From WJKG01 sp964627305 (lineage in GTDB: Bacteria > Zixibacteria > MSB-5A5 > GN15 > FEB-12), in NCBI GenBank assembly GCA_964627305.1, contig CAZVHP010000006.1:1-64000 (forward strand): a stretch of DNA of 64,000 nt. The letters are read 5' to 3'. The position numbers and the translations under genes were made by a program. Position 1 is the stretch's first letter, and every line of letters starts with the position of its first letter. A model generated the notes under the pieces. That model searched no databases. It worked only from the letters and a program-made list of their open reading frames with translations, and was not told the origin of the DNA. Positions 1 to 8,892 of the stretch are shown piece after piece.

Positions 1-1109
<1,109 letters not shown>

Positions 1110-1264
1110 ATTTCAAACGTCAAATTTCGATTTCTGGCACGACGTTTTTTCAAAAACGTCGAAAATCGTAGTATGACAGACCAACCGAATTCTTGCGAAT
1201 CCTTTGGCCCGCAACGTGAAGTTATGGCTACGATTCGACCGTCTTTAATTCGCGTGGCTATTCA

Positions 1265-1278
1265 GTTTTCAAAGAACA
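1265..1278 (-). promoter_or_regulatory. boxA antitermination element of the rRNA leader
   Basis: The minus strand reads TGTTCTTTGAAAAC about 155 bases upstream of the 16S 5' end, a close match to the rRNA boxA (TGYTCTTTGAAAA). BoxA recruits the NusB/NusE antitermination complex; nusB itself lies at 30.2 kb in this window. Confidence 0.75.
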
Positions 1279-1334
1279 AGCGTAAAAAAATCCGCTCACA
1301 CTAACGAACTCTGTCATCAGTGCGACAGCGTTGT

Positions 1335-1363
1335 AAAGTAACCCCCGGCCCTCTCATTGTCAA
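1335..1363 (-). promoter_or_regulatory. rRNA promoter P2 (proximal)
   Basis: Minus strand TTGACA (1363-1358), a 17-base spacer, then TACTTT (1340-1335). The -35 is perfect and the -10 is weak. It lies downstream of a stronger promoter at 1441-1469, giving the tandem layout common for rRNA operons. Confidence 0.5.
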
Positions 1364-1440
1364 GGCCTAAAATCTCTTTTTTTAGTCTCCTGACATGATC
1401 GCCTTCACAGGCAACACCAAGGGTCAGCGGACGAGCGACC

Positions 1441-1469
1441 ATTCTATACTAATCCATCCAGCTTGTCAA
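1441..1469 (-). promoter_or_regulatory. rRNA promoter P1 (distal)
   Basis: Minus strand TTGACA (1469-1464), a 17-base spacer, then TAGAAT (1446-1441). This is close to the housekeeping sigma consensus and points at the 16S gene. The rest of 1110-1718 shows no gene: it holds the leader with boxA, the two promoters and unremarkable sequence up to the DUF3592 gene. Confidence 0.75.
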
Positions 1470-1718
1470 GAGGAATTTGCATAGAATATGCATCCTCGCC
1501 CGTTTTCTTGTATCGGTTTACTGCCGGATTTCTTTAGTCGCCCTTGTTAAACGAACGGTTCGCCCGTAAGTTCCACGAAAAACGGAAATCCCCGCAACAA
1601 GCACTCCTCTCAGATCGGCCGGTGCGCAGGTGAATCAGTGCGACTTTCCTACAGTTTCCCCCTCATCCGTTTCATAATGACACGCCCGGGTGGCACTTGT
1701 GCACGTGTCACTGACAAG

Positions 1719-2273
1719 CTACTCCCGCGCGACCGACCGCGAGGAAACACTGACCAAACCACCACCGACTGCCAGCAGCAGCACTCCCACCGCCGCCAGC
1801 ACGAAGCTCTGGAAGCTCGGACGGACCAGAAGCACTGCCCGGCCCGGATCCGAGGGGTCATGACGCACCACTACCTCTCGCCCCGGCGGGTACTTTGCAA
1901 TCAGCTGTTTGGCAACGTCGTATCGGCTGCGCTTCGATCCGAAGCCCGTTGCGCCCAGGTTCGAAACAGTGGCGTACCTGACCCCCGCCACTGCATACGC
2001 GATCTGTACCTCGGGACGGTAGTTCCTCTCTCCGACAAGCTCGGATCGAACCACTACCCCCTCGACCTGCGGCCAGTTGCGCCGCTCCCAACTCTCAGCA
2101 AGCTGGTGCGCGCCCACTAGTCCGGCCGTCAGGCCCGCCGCCGCCCCAACAAGTGCCGCTACTCTCAGACGTCGCGACAGGTGACCGTCACCGATCAGCC
2201 GCGCAAGCAGCAGCCTGAGCGCCAACATCCCCAGCAGCCCCGTCACTATCACCATCAAATACAGCATCGCCAT
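1719..2273 (-). CDS. DUF3592 family membrane protein
   Basis: 184 residues. An N-terminal hydrophobic segment (about 1-25) and a second (about 35-58) are followed by a soluble stretch and a last membrane segment near 155-178. The middle part (WPQVEGVVVRSELV near 68-81, VQIAYAVAGVRYAT near 93-106, and YPPGREVVVRHDPSDPGRAVL further on) is the pattern of DUF3592: one beta-rich domain between membrane helices. Function is unknown for the family. It is the last gene before the rRNA control region and lies downstream of the FKBP gene, with a hairpin between them. Confidence 0.75.
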   Translation of the reverse strand: MAMLYLMVIVTGLLGMLALRLLLARLIGDGHLSRRLRVAALVGAAAGLTAGLVGAHQLAESWERRNWPQVEGVVVRSELVGERNYRPEVQIAYAVAGVRYATVSNLGATGFGSKRSRYDVAKQLIAKYPPGREVVVRHDPSDPGRAVLLVRPSFQSFVLAAVGVLLLAVGGGLVSVSSRSVARE

Positions 2274-2340
2274 AGATTAACTCCGGCGTTCAAACCATCG
2301 TTCCCGGCAAACTTGCCGGCCCGCGATGGCGCACAACAGA

Positions 2341-2372
2341 ACGGCCACCCCTACACATGCAAAGGTGGCCGT
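2341..2372. terminator. hairpin between FKBP and DUF3592 genes
   Basis: ACGGCCACC and GGTGGCCGT form a perfect 9-bp stem around a 14-base loop. On the minus strand it is followed by TTCTGTTGT, only a weak U-tract. It may terminate the FKBP transcript. Confidence 0.45.
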
Positions 2373-2409
2373 CGGTGAGCTTGACTCTGTCGCTGAGGAA
2401 GGTCTGCTC

Positions 2410-2862
2410 TCAGGGCTCCGGTAGATGCCCCGACGAGACAATCTCCACCAGCGTGACCTCGAATCTCAGTTTCTTGCCCGCCAGAGGGTGATTGACATCC
2501 AGGATAATCTTGTCGCGATCAACACCTACAACCACTGCCCGGAAATAGCCGCCATCAGCATCCGGCACCTGCAGATGCATGCCTTCCTGAGGCTTGAGGT
2601 CCTTGGGCAACTTGCTGCGCTTGAGTGTCTCCATTCGATCCGGCTTGTGCCGGCCGAATCCGTCTTCGGGGTCGATGTGAAGCGTCCTGGTGTCGCCCTC
2701 GGCCATGCCGGTCAAGCCCATCTCCAGTCCGGGTATGGTGCTTCCCTCGCCGATGATCAACTCAAACGGCTCCCGACCATCGGTGGTATCGACTAACGTG
2801 CCGTCTTCAAGATAGCCGGTGTAGTGTATTCTCACTTTGTCGCCGGGTACTGCCTGACGCAT
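2410..2862 (-). CDS. FKBP-type peptidyl-prolyl cis-trans isomerase, SlyD-like
   Basis: 150 residues, full length for the SlyD-like group. It catalyses cis-trans isomerisation of peptidyl-proline bonds and acts as a folding helper. The FKBP core is split: VRIHYTGYLEDGTLVDTT and the IIGEGSTIPGLEMGLTGM region at the N-terminus, then an insert-in-flap domain (about 70-120), then HPLAGKKLRFEVTLVEI closing the FKBP fold. No signal peptide, so probably cytosolic. The SlyD histidine-rich metal-binding tail is absent. The start is supported by AAGGGAGA upstream. Confidence 0.92.
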   Translation of the reverse strand: MRQAVPGDKVRIHYTGYLEDGTLVDTTDGREPFELIIGEGSTIPGLEMGLTGMAEGDTRTLHIDPEDGFGRHKPDRMETLKRSKLPKDLKPQEGMHLQVPDADGGYFRAVVVGVDRDKIILDVNHPLAGKKLRFEVTLVEIVSSGHLPEP

Positions 2863-2951
2863 AGACGTCTCCCTTATACCAGAGGTGAAGAAACCGTTTC
2901 AGGCGAACCTACCACTTTTTGCCGAAATGTCAAGCAGGGCACAAGCCGACA

Positions 2952-4046
2952 CTACCGGCGCCCCAGAGCGCGCCTGAACTCGACCGCCTCGGGATGCCTG
3001 GGATTGATCGCCAGCGCCCGGTCAATCTCCGCCAATGCTTCATCCCGCCTGCCCTGCAGCTCATACAGCATGGCCAGACGCCAGTGAGCCGAGGCCTTGT
3101 CCGGCCACGATGGTTTAAGGTCCGCTTGAAGATATCGCCTGAACGCCTTCTCCCCCAATGGCAACTCAGACTCCGAGAGGACCGCCGTGCGGCCGATCTG
3201 ATACAGCGCCCCAAGCTCTGTGCTGTCAATAGTCAACACTGCGTAAAACTGCTCGAACGCCTCCCCGAAGCGATCCTGGACCTGATACATGAACCCAAGC
3301 TGCATGCGGGCGGCTGTCTCTGATGAATCCAGTCTCAGGATACCCTGATATACAGGCTCCGCCTTGTCGAAAGCCTGATGACGCTGGTAGTAACCGGCCA
3401 GACGGTACAGCGACTCTTTGCGCGTTGTATCTACCTGTACAGCCATCAGATACTGAAGCTCCGCGTTTGCGGTATCCTGTTCCTGGAATTCCAGCAGACC
3501 GGCCCGAATGATATGCCCCTTGGCAGAGTCGAGCATGAAGAGCGTGTCGAGTTGCGCGCGGGCCTTATCCTTGTCGCCCCCGGCAATCCTCCCGGGCGCC
3601 TGCATATGGAACTCGATCAGCGCGGTACGCGGCCCCACGCTGTCCGGAGCAAGCTCAACAGCGCTCTGGTAGGCATCGCGGCATGAGCGTGCCCGAAACG
3701 CCGCCTTGAGCTTACTCCCACGGGCCGCCTTCAGACCGATGGCGTTACCGTAGCTGAGGAAGTACTCATAGCGCGTCGTATCAAGCTCCCTGGCCCGTTT
3801 GAGGTACTTCTCGGCCTCGTCGTGATCGTCCAGTATGAGGTACGTACGCCCGAGCAGGTACAGCGCCTCGGCGTTGTCCTCATCGGACTCGACAATCGGC
3901 TCCAGGATGTCCTTTGCCTTGTTCATCCAGCCTTCGTCCAGCAGGGCGCGGGCGGAATCGAGGCTTGAGGCGTGGGAGGAGGCTGGAAAAAGTGACAAGA
4001 ACAGAAGGACTTTGACTACTCTAACCACAAGTTTGGGCGCTCCCAT
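2952..4046 (-). CDS. secreted or periplasmic TPR-repeat protein
   Basis: 364 residues. The N-terminus (KLVVRVVKVLLFLSLFPASSHA) is a Sec signal peptide. The rest is tetratricopeptide repeats: AEALYLLGRTYLILDDHDEA near 58-77, YRLAGYYQRHQAFDKAEPVY in the middle, and HWRLAMLYELQGRRDEALAE near the C-terminus. TPR arrays mediate protein-protein contacts; no enzymatic domain is visible. Probably a periplasmic scaffold or assembly factor. It stands alone between the FKBP gene and an AT-richer pair. Confidence 0.8.
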   Translation of the reverse strand: MGAPKLVVRVVKVLLFLSLFPASSHASSLDSARALLDEGWMNKAKDILEPIVESDEDNAEALYLLGRTYLILDDHDEAEKYLKRARELDTTRYEYFLSYGNAIGLKAARGSKLKAAFRARSCRDAYQSAVELAPDSVGPRTALIEFHMQAPGRIAGGDKDKARAQLDTLFMLDSAKGHIIRAGLLEFQEQDTANAELQYLMAVQVDTTRKESLYRLAGYYQRHQAFDKAEPVYQGILRLDSSETAARMQLGFMYQVQDRFGEAFEQFYAVLTIDSTELGALYQIGRTAVLSESELPLGEKAFRRYLQADLKPSWPDKASAHWRLAMLYELQGRRDEALAEIDRALAINPRHPEAVEFRRALGRR

Positions 4047-4113
4047 TGCTAGGGATGAGGTTTCCTACTTTCGAGCTACAGCAGCTTCGATAGTACGCTT
4101 GAACTGACAGAAC

Positions 4114-4917
4114 TTACTCGTCTATTGCCTCCCTCAGGTATCGAGTAATCCTGTCTTTGTTGCTTCCACCAAGGCTGGAATACTGCTTCTCGCAAACATC
4201 GCTAAATCTGGCTAAGACCTTCCTGTTGACTGACTCCTGATCCTCGAATATTCCGATGGACCGATGCTTCACGTCCCATCGCTCGAACTGGTGCAGAGTT
4301 ATCGTTGCATCACGCACTCGTGAGTCTGTTTGAAGTGCGAAGACGAAGAGAGGTCGCGGCATGCCATTGACTCGACAATCTACTGGGTAGTTACCCCGAG
4401 GATCGTGCTGCTCATGAAACCAATCGAATTGCATGCGCCCTGGGGGGACGGTCGTCGCCATTACTTCCCGAAAGTCCTCCAGGAAGGTCGAGCGAGCGCG
4501 CTCGCGACTCAAGTAGGACACATCAGAAATCTTGACCAACGCCTGAACAAAAGAGTACAGAGCGTCCCCATACCTATCGTCATGGACCTTTAGAAGCAGC
4601 TCCCCATCCAAGTCCTCAACACTGAACATCGAAAGTGCGTTTGTGATCACCTTCTGCCTAGTGCCGCGCTGAAGGTCTTTGTCTTCGATATCGTATGTAA
4701 GGTGCATGTATGTGTGCCCCTCGTCCGTGAGAGTCCAGTTCCTGCCTTCTCGCCTCAGAACAATTGCAAAGTGATCCCCATCGTCGAACATGAAAGGAGT
4801 CATTACTCGATAGCGCCCCAAGCCTTCGTCTTCCAATGAGATCTCGTCGCTGACCTTAGCCCTGAGATCATGCTCGATCTGCTCTTTCTTCATGTTCTTT
4901 CCCTCGTAATCAGACAC
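4114..4917 (-). CDS. DUF1828/DUF1829-like protein in AT-richer island
   Basis: 267 residues. The N-terminal half (about 10-105) contains MTPFMFDDGDHFAIVLRREG and WTLTDEGHTYMHLTYDI, the pattern of DUF1828. The C-terminal half resembles the partner domain DUF1829 found fused or adjacent to it. Function is unestablished; relatives are often seen in accessory or defence regions. The first ATG (4917) overlaps the preceding gene by 28 bases; a second ATG at 4893 is an alternative. Composition is clearly AT-richer than the flanks, suggesting recent acquisition. Domain assignment is from memory of the pattern. Confidence 0.6.
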   Translation of the reverse strand: MSDYEGKNMKKEQIEHDLRAKVSDEISLEDEGLGRYRVMTPFMFDDGDHFAIVLRREGRNWTLTDEGHTYMHLTYDIEDKDLQRGTRQKVITNALSMFSVEDLDGELLLKVHDDRYGDALYSFVQALVKISDVSYLSRERARSTFLEDFREVMATTVPPGRMQFDWFHEQHDPRGNYPVDCRVNGMPRPLFVFALQTDSRVRDATITLHQFERWDVKHRSIGIFEDQESVNRKVLARFSDVCEKQYSSLGGSNKDRITRYLREAIDE

Positions 4918-5378
4918 AGCTGATTGTTGTCAGGGTATGAGAAACAACAGTCCACCAACATGCGGTTTAGCGCTGAACGGTAGTCGGTGAAGCTGGTAGT
5001 CTCTTCTGCATAAGCGTCTTCTCGAAAGCCACTCTCTTGATATCGCTCTGTTGCCATGTGAATGTGAAAGGCATAAAACGAGTCCTTCTCAATCTTGTTC
5101 GTGTGAGTATGGCTCTTTCCATTATAACGCCGCAATCTAAACAATTGATTGGTATTTGGTACGAAGACCGCTAGGATCACTGAGAAGTCAATCACATTGA
5201 TTCGGCTGCGCCTCAAGATGATCCTGAAGCTGTTATCTCGGCTCCCAATAACATCGATTTTGGTCTCATCATGGCCCCTTCTACGCTTCAGCCTGAACTG
5301 CCGCTCGTAGTCTTTGGGGAGTGGCTTTGGCTCAGTGACTAACCGTGCTATTTCCTTGTCTGAGAAGGTACCAGCCAT
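4890..5378 (-). CDS. hypothetical protein paired with the DUF1828-like gene
   Basis: 162 residues, no signal peptide or membrane segment. It is rich in charged and aromatic residues (YERQFRLKRRRGHDETKIDV; NNSFR-type beta strands; HIHMATERYQESGF). It possibly belongs to the DUF6978-type families that sit beside DUF1828 genes, but I do not recognise it firmly. It overlaps the following gene by 28 bases, so the two are probably translated together, and starts 15 bases after the aldehyde dehydrogenase stop with no clear ribosome-binding site. It shares the AT-rich composition of its partner. Confidence 0.55.
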   Translation of the reverse strand: MAGTFSDKEIARLVTEPKPLPKDYERQFRLKRRRGHDETKIDVIGSRDNSFRIILRRSRINVIDFSVILAVFVPNTNQLFRLRRYNGKSHTHTNKIEKDSFYAFHIHMATERYQESGFREDAYAEETTSFTDYRSALNRMLVDCCFSYPDNNQLCLITRERT

Positions 5379-5393
5379 TAGAGGTCTACAGCC

Positions 5394-6917
5394 CTATATT
5401 ATCCGAAAATAATCCACCAGCGTGCACCGGCGCGGACGCGTGAAACTTGAGGCCTTCGTCAACCCTTCGCCCGTCGTTCCCGCTATCGACATCGTGCAGT
5501 AACCCTCTCCCCCGTATCCCAGACCAGCCATGTTGGGGCCGTTTTTCACGAAAATATTCGCCCGGCAAAGCTGCGCCATATTGGACAGGTTGACAATCGA
5601 GGTCGAGTGCATAACAAACGTGTGCTTGAACTGGTGCTCGACAATGACCGCCTTCTCCATAGCTTCCTCGACCGTTTTGGCCCGCACGAACGGAATAACC
5701 GGCATTAGCTGTTCGGCCATCACCAGCGGGTGATCCCATGGCGCCTCGAAAAACACCAGCTTTGTCCCCGGCGGCGGCTTGATATCCACCTGCTTGAGAA
5801 TCTCTTCAGCCGACTTGCCGACAAAGTTGCGGTTGACAGTCACATGGCGGTACCCGCTGCCGTCAGGATCGGACTCCACCAGAATCTTGGTCAGTTTATC
5901 GATAGCCACCCCTTCCAGCTCAAACGCCCCGTTGGCGATCATCTCCCGTTTGAGCTTGTGGGCCACCTTATCAACGACGAAAATCTCCTTCTCGTCACTG
6001 CACAGCACGTTGTTGTCGAACGATGCCCCTATGACGATATCACGCCCGGCCTGCGAGAGCACGGCGGTCTCGTCGACGATCACCGGCGGGTTGCCGGGTC
6101 CGGCACAGATAGCGCGCTTGCCCGAGGTCATGGCCGCCTTGACAACACCCCCGCCGCCGGTCACCACCACCAAGTCGATATTCTTGTGTCGCATCAGAGC
6201 GTTGGCGGTCTCGATTGTCGGCGAGGTCACACAGGTGACAACATTGGGCGGACCGCCGGCCTCGACAATGGCATCATGCACCAGCCTGGCCATTTCTGCC
6301 GAGACATTTTTGGCTGACGGGTGCGGGTTGAACACGGCGGCATTGCCGCCGGAGATGATCGATATGGAGTTGTTAAGCACGGTCGAGGGCGGATTAGTCG
6401 AGGGCGTCACCGACCCCACCACTCCCCACGGGGCCGGCTCGACAAGCGTGAGCCCCTTGTCCCCGCTGAACGCCACCGGCTGCAAATCCTCCGGACCGGG
6501 CGTCTTGCGGGCACAGAGAATGATCTTGTTCATCTTGTCCGGCATCCGGCCCAGACCGGTCTCCGTCACGGCCATTCTCCCCAGTCGTTCGGCGTTGGCC
6601 AGAGCGTGCTTGCGGATATTGGCCACCAGTTCCATGCGCCGCTCCAACGACAGGTCAATGAAACGCCGCTGCGCCATCCGGGCAGCCTCGACAGCATCAT
6701 CGAGCTTGTCATACAGGCAGGTGTCCCCCTGACTGGCCACCTGGCGCGGTGCTATCGGCGAGGCCGGCCCGAGCGGTCTGGGCTGTGAGACGGTCTGATT
6801 GTTGCCGTTCGGAGACACATTCGGTGACACAATCGTCGTCCCCCCACGCTTGTTGATCTCATCAAGCACGAGGCGAACGATATCCTCAACCGGCATGTTC
6901 TGCTGGGAATCCGCCAT
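5394..6917 (-). CDS. CoA-acylating aldehyde dehydrogenase, BMC-associated (PduP/EutE-like)
   Basis: 507 residues from the ATG at 6917; an in-frame TTG at 6926 is also possible. It oxidises an aldehyde to acyl-CoA with NAD+ inside a bacterial microcompartment. An N-terminal amphipathic helix (MPVEDIVRLVLDEINKRGG, about 8-26) followed by a Gly/Pro/Asn/Ser-rich linker is the usual encapsulation peptide. The catalytic cysteine lies in DNNVLCSDEKEIFVVD. The core (VGSVTPSTNPPSTVLNNSIS; ICAGPGNPPVIVDETA) and the end (FTRPRRCTLVDYF) match the PduP/EutE family over full length. The gene follows the shell-protein gene after a hairpin terminator, implying lower expression. The substrate cannot be read from the sequence. 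Confidence 0.9.
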   Translation of the reverse strand: MADSQQNMPVEDIVRLVLDEINKRGGTTIVSPNVSPNGNNQTVSQPRPLGPASPIAPRQVASQGDTCLYDKLDDAVEAARMAQRRFIDLSLERRMELVANIRKHALANAERLGRMAVTETGLGRMPDKMNKIILCARKTPGPEDLQPVAFSGDKGLTLVEPAPWGVVGSVTPSTNPPSTVLNNSISIISGGNAAVFNPHPSAKNVSAEMARLVHDAIVEAGGPPNVVTCVTSPTIETANALMRHKNIDLVVVTGGGGVVKAAMTSGKRAICAGPGNPPVIVDETAVLSQAGRDIVIGASFDNNVLCSDEKEIFVVDKVAHKLKREMIANGAFELEGVAIDKLTKILVESDPDGSGYRHVTVNRNFVGKSAEEILKQVDIKPPPGTKLVFFEAPWDHPLVMAEQLMPVIPFVRAKTVEEAMEKAVIVEHQFKHTFVMHSTSIVNLSNMAQLCRANIFVKNGPNMAGLGYGGEGYCTMSIAGTTGEGLTKASSFTRPRRCTLVDYFRII

Positions 6918-6935
6918 GATTACCAAAAGACAAAA

Positions 6936-6958
6936 CCGGGAGCTTAGCGTGCTCCCGG
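6936..6958 (-). terminator. intercistronic terminator between shell and dehydrogenase genes
   Basis: CCGGGAGC, a 7-base loop and GCTCCCGG form a perfect 8-bp stem. On the minus strand it is followed by TTTTGTCTTTT. It sits between the BMC shell gene and the dehydrogenase, so part of the transcripts should stop after the shell gene, giving excess shell protein. Confidence 0.7.
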
Positions 6959-6974
6959 CGGTTTAGCCTGACAC

Positions 6975-7259
6975 TTACTGGCCGTCGGGCAGATTAGTCG
7001 GGAAAACGTCGTGGACATTATTATGCGGACGCGGGATCACGTGGACCGAGACCAGCTCGCCCACCTTCTGAGCCGCCGCCGCGCCGGCATCGGTCGCCGC
7101 CTTACACGCCGCCACATCACCGCGAACGATAGCCGTCACCAGCCCGCCGCCAACTTTCTCGTATGAAACAAGGGTCACCTTGGCAGCCTTGACCATCGCA
7201 TCGGCGGCCTCGATCAGGGCAACCAGTCCCTTGGTTTCAATCATTCCTAAGGCTTCCAT
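6975..7259 (-). CDS. bacterial microcompartment hexameric shell protein (BMC-H, PduA/EutM-like)
   Basis: 94 residues, the usual length of a single-BMC-domain protein. It forms hexamers that tile the microcompartment facets. Conserved landmarks: LGMIETKGLVALIEAADAM, the pore loop KVGGGLVTAIVRGDVAA (VGGG where PduA has IGSG), ATDAGAAAAQKVGELVSVHV and IPRPHNNV. GAGGAG-type ribosome-binding site 5-10 bases before the ATG. It heads a two-gene unit with the dehydrogenase. No pentameric BMC-P vertex protein, trimer or signature enzyme is in the window, so this is probably a satellite locus. Confidence 0.95.
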   Translation of the reverse strand: MEALGMIETKGLVALIEAADAMVKAAKVTLVSYEKVGGGLVTAIVRGDVAACKAATDAGAAAAQKVGELVSVHVIPRPHNNVHDVFPTNLPDGQ

Positions 7260-7304
7260 TGAGTCTCCTCAAACTGGACGATTTTGCATTGTTCAACTGG
7301 CCAA

Positions 7305-7333
7305 ATAGTAGAGTGGTGGCACCCTAATGTCAA
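7305..7333 (-). promoter_or_regulatory. promoter of the BMC shell/dehydrogenase unit
   Basis: Minus strand TTGACA (7333-7328), a 17-base spacer and TACTAT (7310-7305), about 45 bases before the shell-protein start codon. The perfect -35 and correct spacing suggest a constitutive housekeeping promoter lying just after the QueT-like stop codon. Confidence 0.65.
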
Positions 7334-7840
7334 TCAAAAAAGCGACTTGCGCCGACGGAGCAACAGCAGCAGCGGCACCCCGAACAGGTAGCAGGCACCG
7401 ATCTGCCCGATCGCAATCATCTGCACGGCGAACCAGAAGCTCACTCCGATCAACGGCGCCAGATACGCTGCCACTCCAAAGGCGTTGAAGACAACCGGTG
7501 GCAGGGGCGCCAGGGCCACCGCCACATTTGACTGCCGGAATGTCAGGGCGATCCACCGTGTCGCCAGAGCGGCTGTCAGCGTTATCAGCGGACCGACAAG
7601 GATATCCAGCCACCCCATCCCCCCAATGATATTCGCCAGCAGACACCCGACATACAGACCGGGGATCGCCGCCGGAGTTAGAAATGGCAGCACCGTGAGG
7701 GCCTCGGCGATCCGCACCTGGTAAATCCCGAATGAAATTGGCAGAAAAACCACGCTCAGCAGCGCGTACAGGGCGGCGATCAGACCAGCCGTCGCGACAT
7801 ATCGGGCCTGTTGTGTTCCCATACGCTCGTGATATGCCAC
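7334..7840 (-). CDS. QueT-family membrane transporter (S component-like)
   Basis: 168 residues with about five to six hydrophobic helices. The N-terminal TAGLIAALYALLSVVFLPIS, the GIYQVRIAEALTVLPFL stretch and the PGLYVGCLLANIIGGMGWLD motif match the QueT family, thought to import queuosine precursors as an energy-coupling-factor substrate component. ATG at 7840, with an alternative at 7822. It sits 29 bases after a DeoR/WYL-type regulator and just before the BMC promoter. No preQ1 riboswitch is visible because the upstream gene is too close. Substrate is inferred from the family. Confidence 0.8.
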   Translation of the reverse strand: MAYHERMGTQQARYVATAGLIAALYALLSVVFLPISFGIYQVRIAEALTVLPFLTPAAIPGLYVGCLLANIIGGMGWLDILVGPLITLTAALATRWIALTFRQSNVAVALAPLPPVVFNAFGVAAYLAPLIGVSFWFAVQMIAIGQIGACYLFGVPLLLLLRRRKSLF

Positions 7841-7869
7841 ATGTTCGGCCCCAGGTCAACAGATTTTAC

Positions 7870-8514
7870 TTAGCGCGGTCGGTGGGGTACGTAGAAGACT
7901 TCTGAGGTTACGTGGACCGCATGGACATCAGCAAAGTCAAGCTCCAGGTCCTCCTGCGGCTGCTCACCCTGCACGACCAGAAGGACGCCATCACCGGTAA
8001 GCCGTATGCGCCTGGGTATGCAATAACGCCGGTCGGCTCGCGCGCCGTTGAGTTCAATCAGTACCTTGCGATGCCGCCGGATGGCATTACAGAACGCTTC
8101 CAGATGATCCTTCGCAGCGTCGCCCGCTGGTTGCCTGTCCGATGACGGCAAGTCGACCTGAAGCATCCCGCTCTGGGTGAGGGTCGTGACCCTCACTCGC
8201 CCCGTCAGCTTCTCCTCAATGAGTTGAAAACGCCTGCGAAAGTAGCGGCACCACGACGCCGGATTGTGGCAACAAGCGTATCGCAAGAGGTCCAGTTCCT
8301 CTGCACTCAGCTCAATAACAGGGAGGCTGGTATCTCCGGCAATCTGATAGCCGTCATCATAAACCACGGGGATGTTCATCTTCAGCAAGCTGTTTATATC
8401 ACGATAGACAGTCCGTCTGGAAATTCCACACTGATCGCTCAACTCAGCAATGGAAAGAGGCCCCCTGTTTCGTAACAGGCCTATCAAATGCAACAAACGT
8501 TCCGATTTGGTCAT
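7870..8514 (-). CDS. HTH-type transcriptional regulator, DeoR-like HTH with short WYL-like C-terminus
   Basis: 214 residues. The N-terminus (RLLHLIGLLRNRGPLSIAEL, CGISRRTVYRDINSLLKMNI, then PVVYDDGYQIAG) is an HTH_11 winged-helix domain typical of WYL regulators. The C-terminal half is shorter than a standard WYL protein, and the WYL triad is replaced by a degenerate stretch (GDGVLLVVQGE). Probably a DNA-binding regulator of itself and the neighbouring QueT-like gene. The same family occurs again at 11.5-12.5 kb. An inverted repeat upstream (8577-8602) is a candidate operator. Confidence 0.75.
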   Translation of the reverse strand: MTKSERLLHLIGLLRNRGPLSIAELSDQCGISRRTVYRDINSLLKMNIPVVYDDGYQIAGDTSLPVIELSAEELDLLRYACCHNPASWCRYFRRRFQLIEEKLTGRVRVTTLTQSGMLQVDLPSSDRQPAGDAAKDHLEAFCNAIRRHRKVLIELNGARADRRYCIPRRIRLTGDGVLLVVQGEQPQEDLELDFADVHAVHVTSEVFYVPHRPR

Positions 8515-8892
8515 GTCCTAACCCCTATAAATCATCTCACCGCTGCCACAGCCGCTCTCACCGGCACCTCTGCTTCTGACACGAAGCCATGAGTCTGTGT
8601 CATGTTTCTCAGGGTCGGGCAGTGCGCAAGGCACCAAGGCCCTGTGCCCAACACAATCTTAGGACGTCAGCAACATCTCACGGAATAAGCAACCGGGTCA
8701 ACGCCCCCGCCCACGCTGATGCCTCCTCGAGCGCAGCATCAGGTGAAGCGAATAGCCCAAGCTACCGGGACTCACCTGTCGATGTCAAGGGCGAAATCGG
8801 CGAGTTGCCCATATGCTGCGCAGGCCATCAAAGGATACATGGCCGGATCTGCCTGTCTTGTGTCAGATACTGTCATGGACGGCCCCTGTCAG
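8515..8892. other. 378-base gap without a convincing gene
   Basis: Short frames are present on the plus strand but lack good starts, family resemblance and composition like the neighbours. The only structure I see is TGACAC-N14-GTGTCA at 8577-8602, about 63 bases upstream of the regulator gene that ends the gap. Confidence 0.6.

Noticed and set aside
7293..7859. 188-residue open frame overlapping the QueT-like gene on the same strand
   Set aside because: Composition (Arg/Gly/Ser-rich, no hydrophobic pattern) is that of a shadow frame; the overlapping frame has clear QueT motifs.
7841..7869. Possible preQ1 riboswitch before the QueT-like gene
   Set aside because: Only 29 bases separate it from the upstream coding region and no preQ1 pattern is visible.
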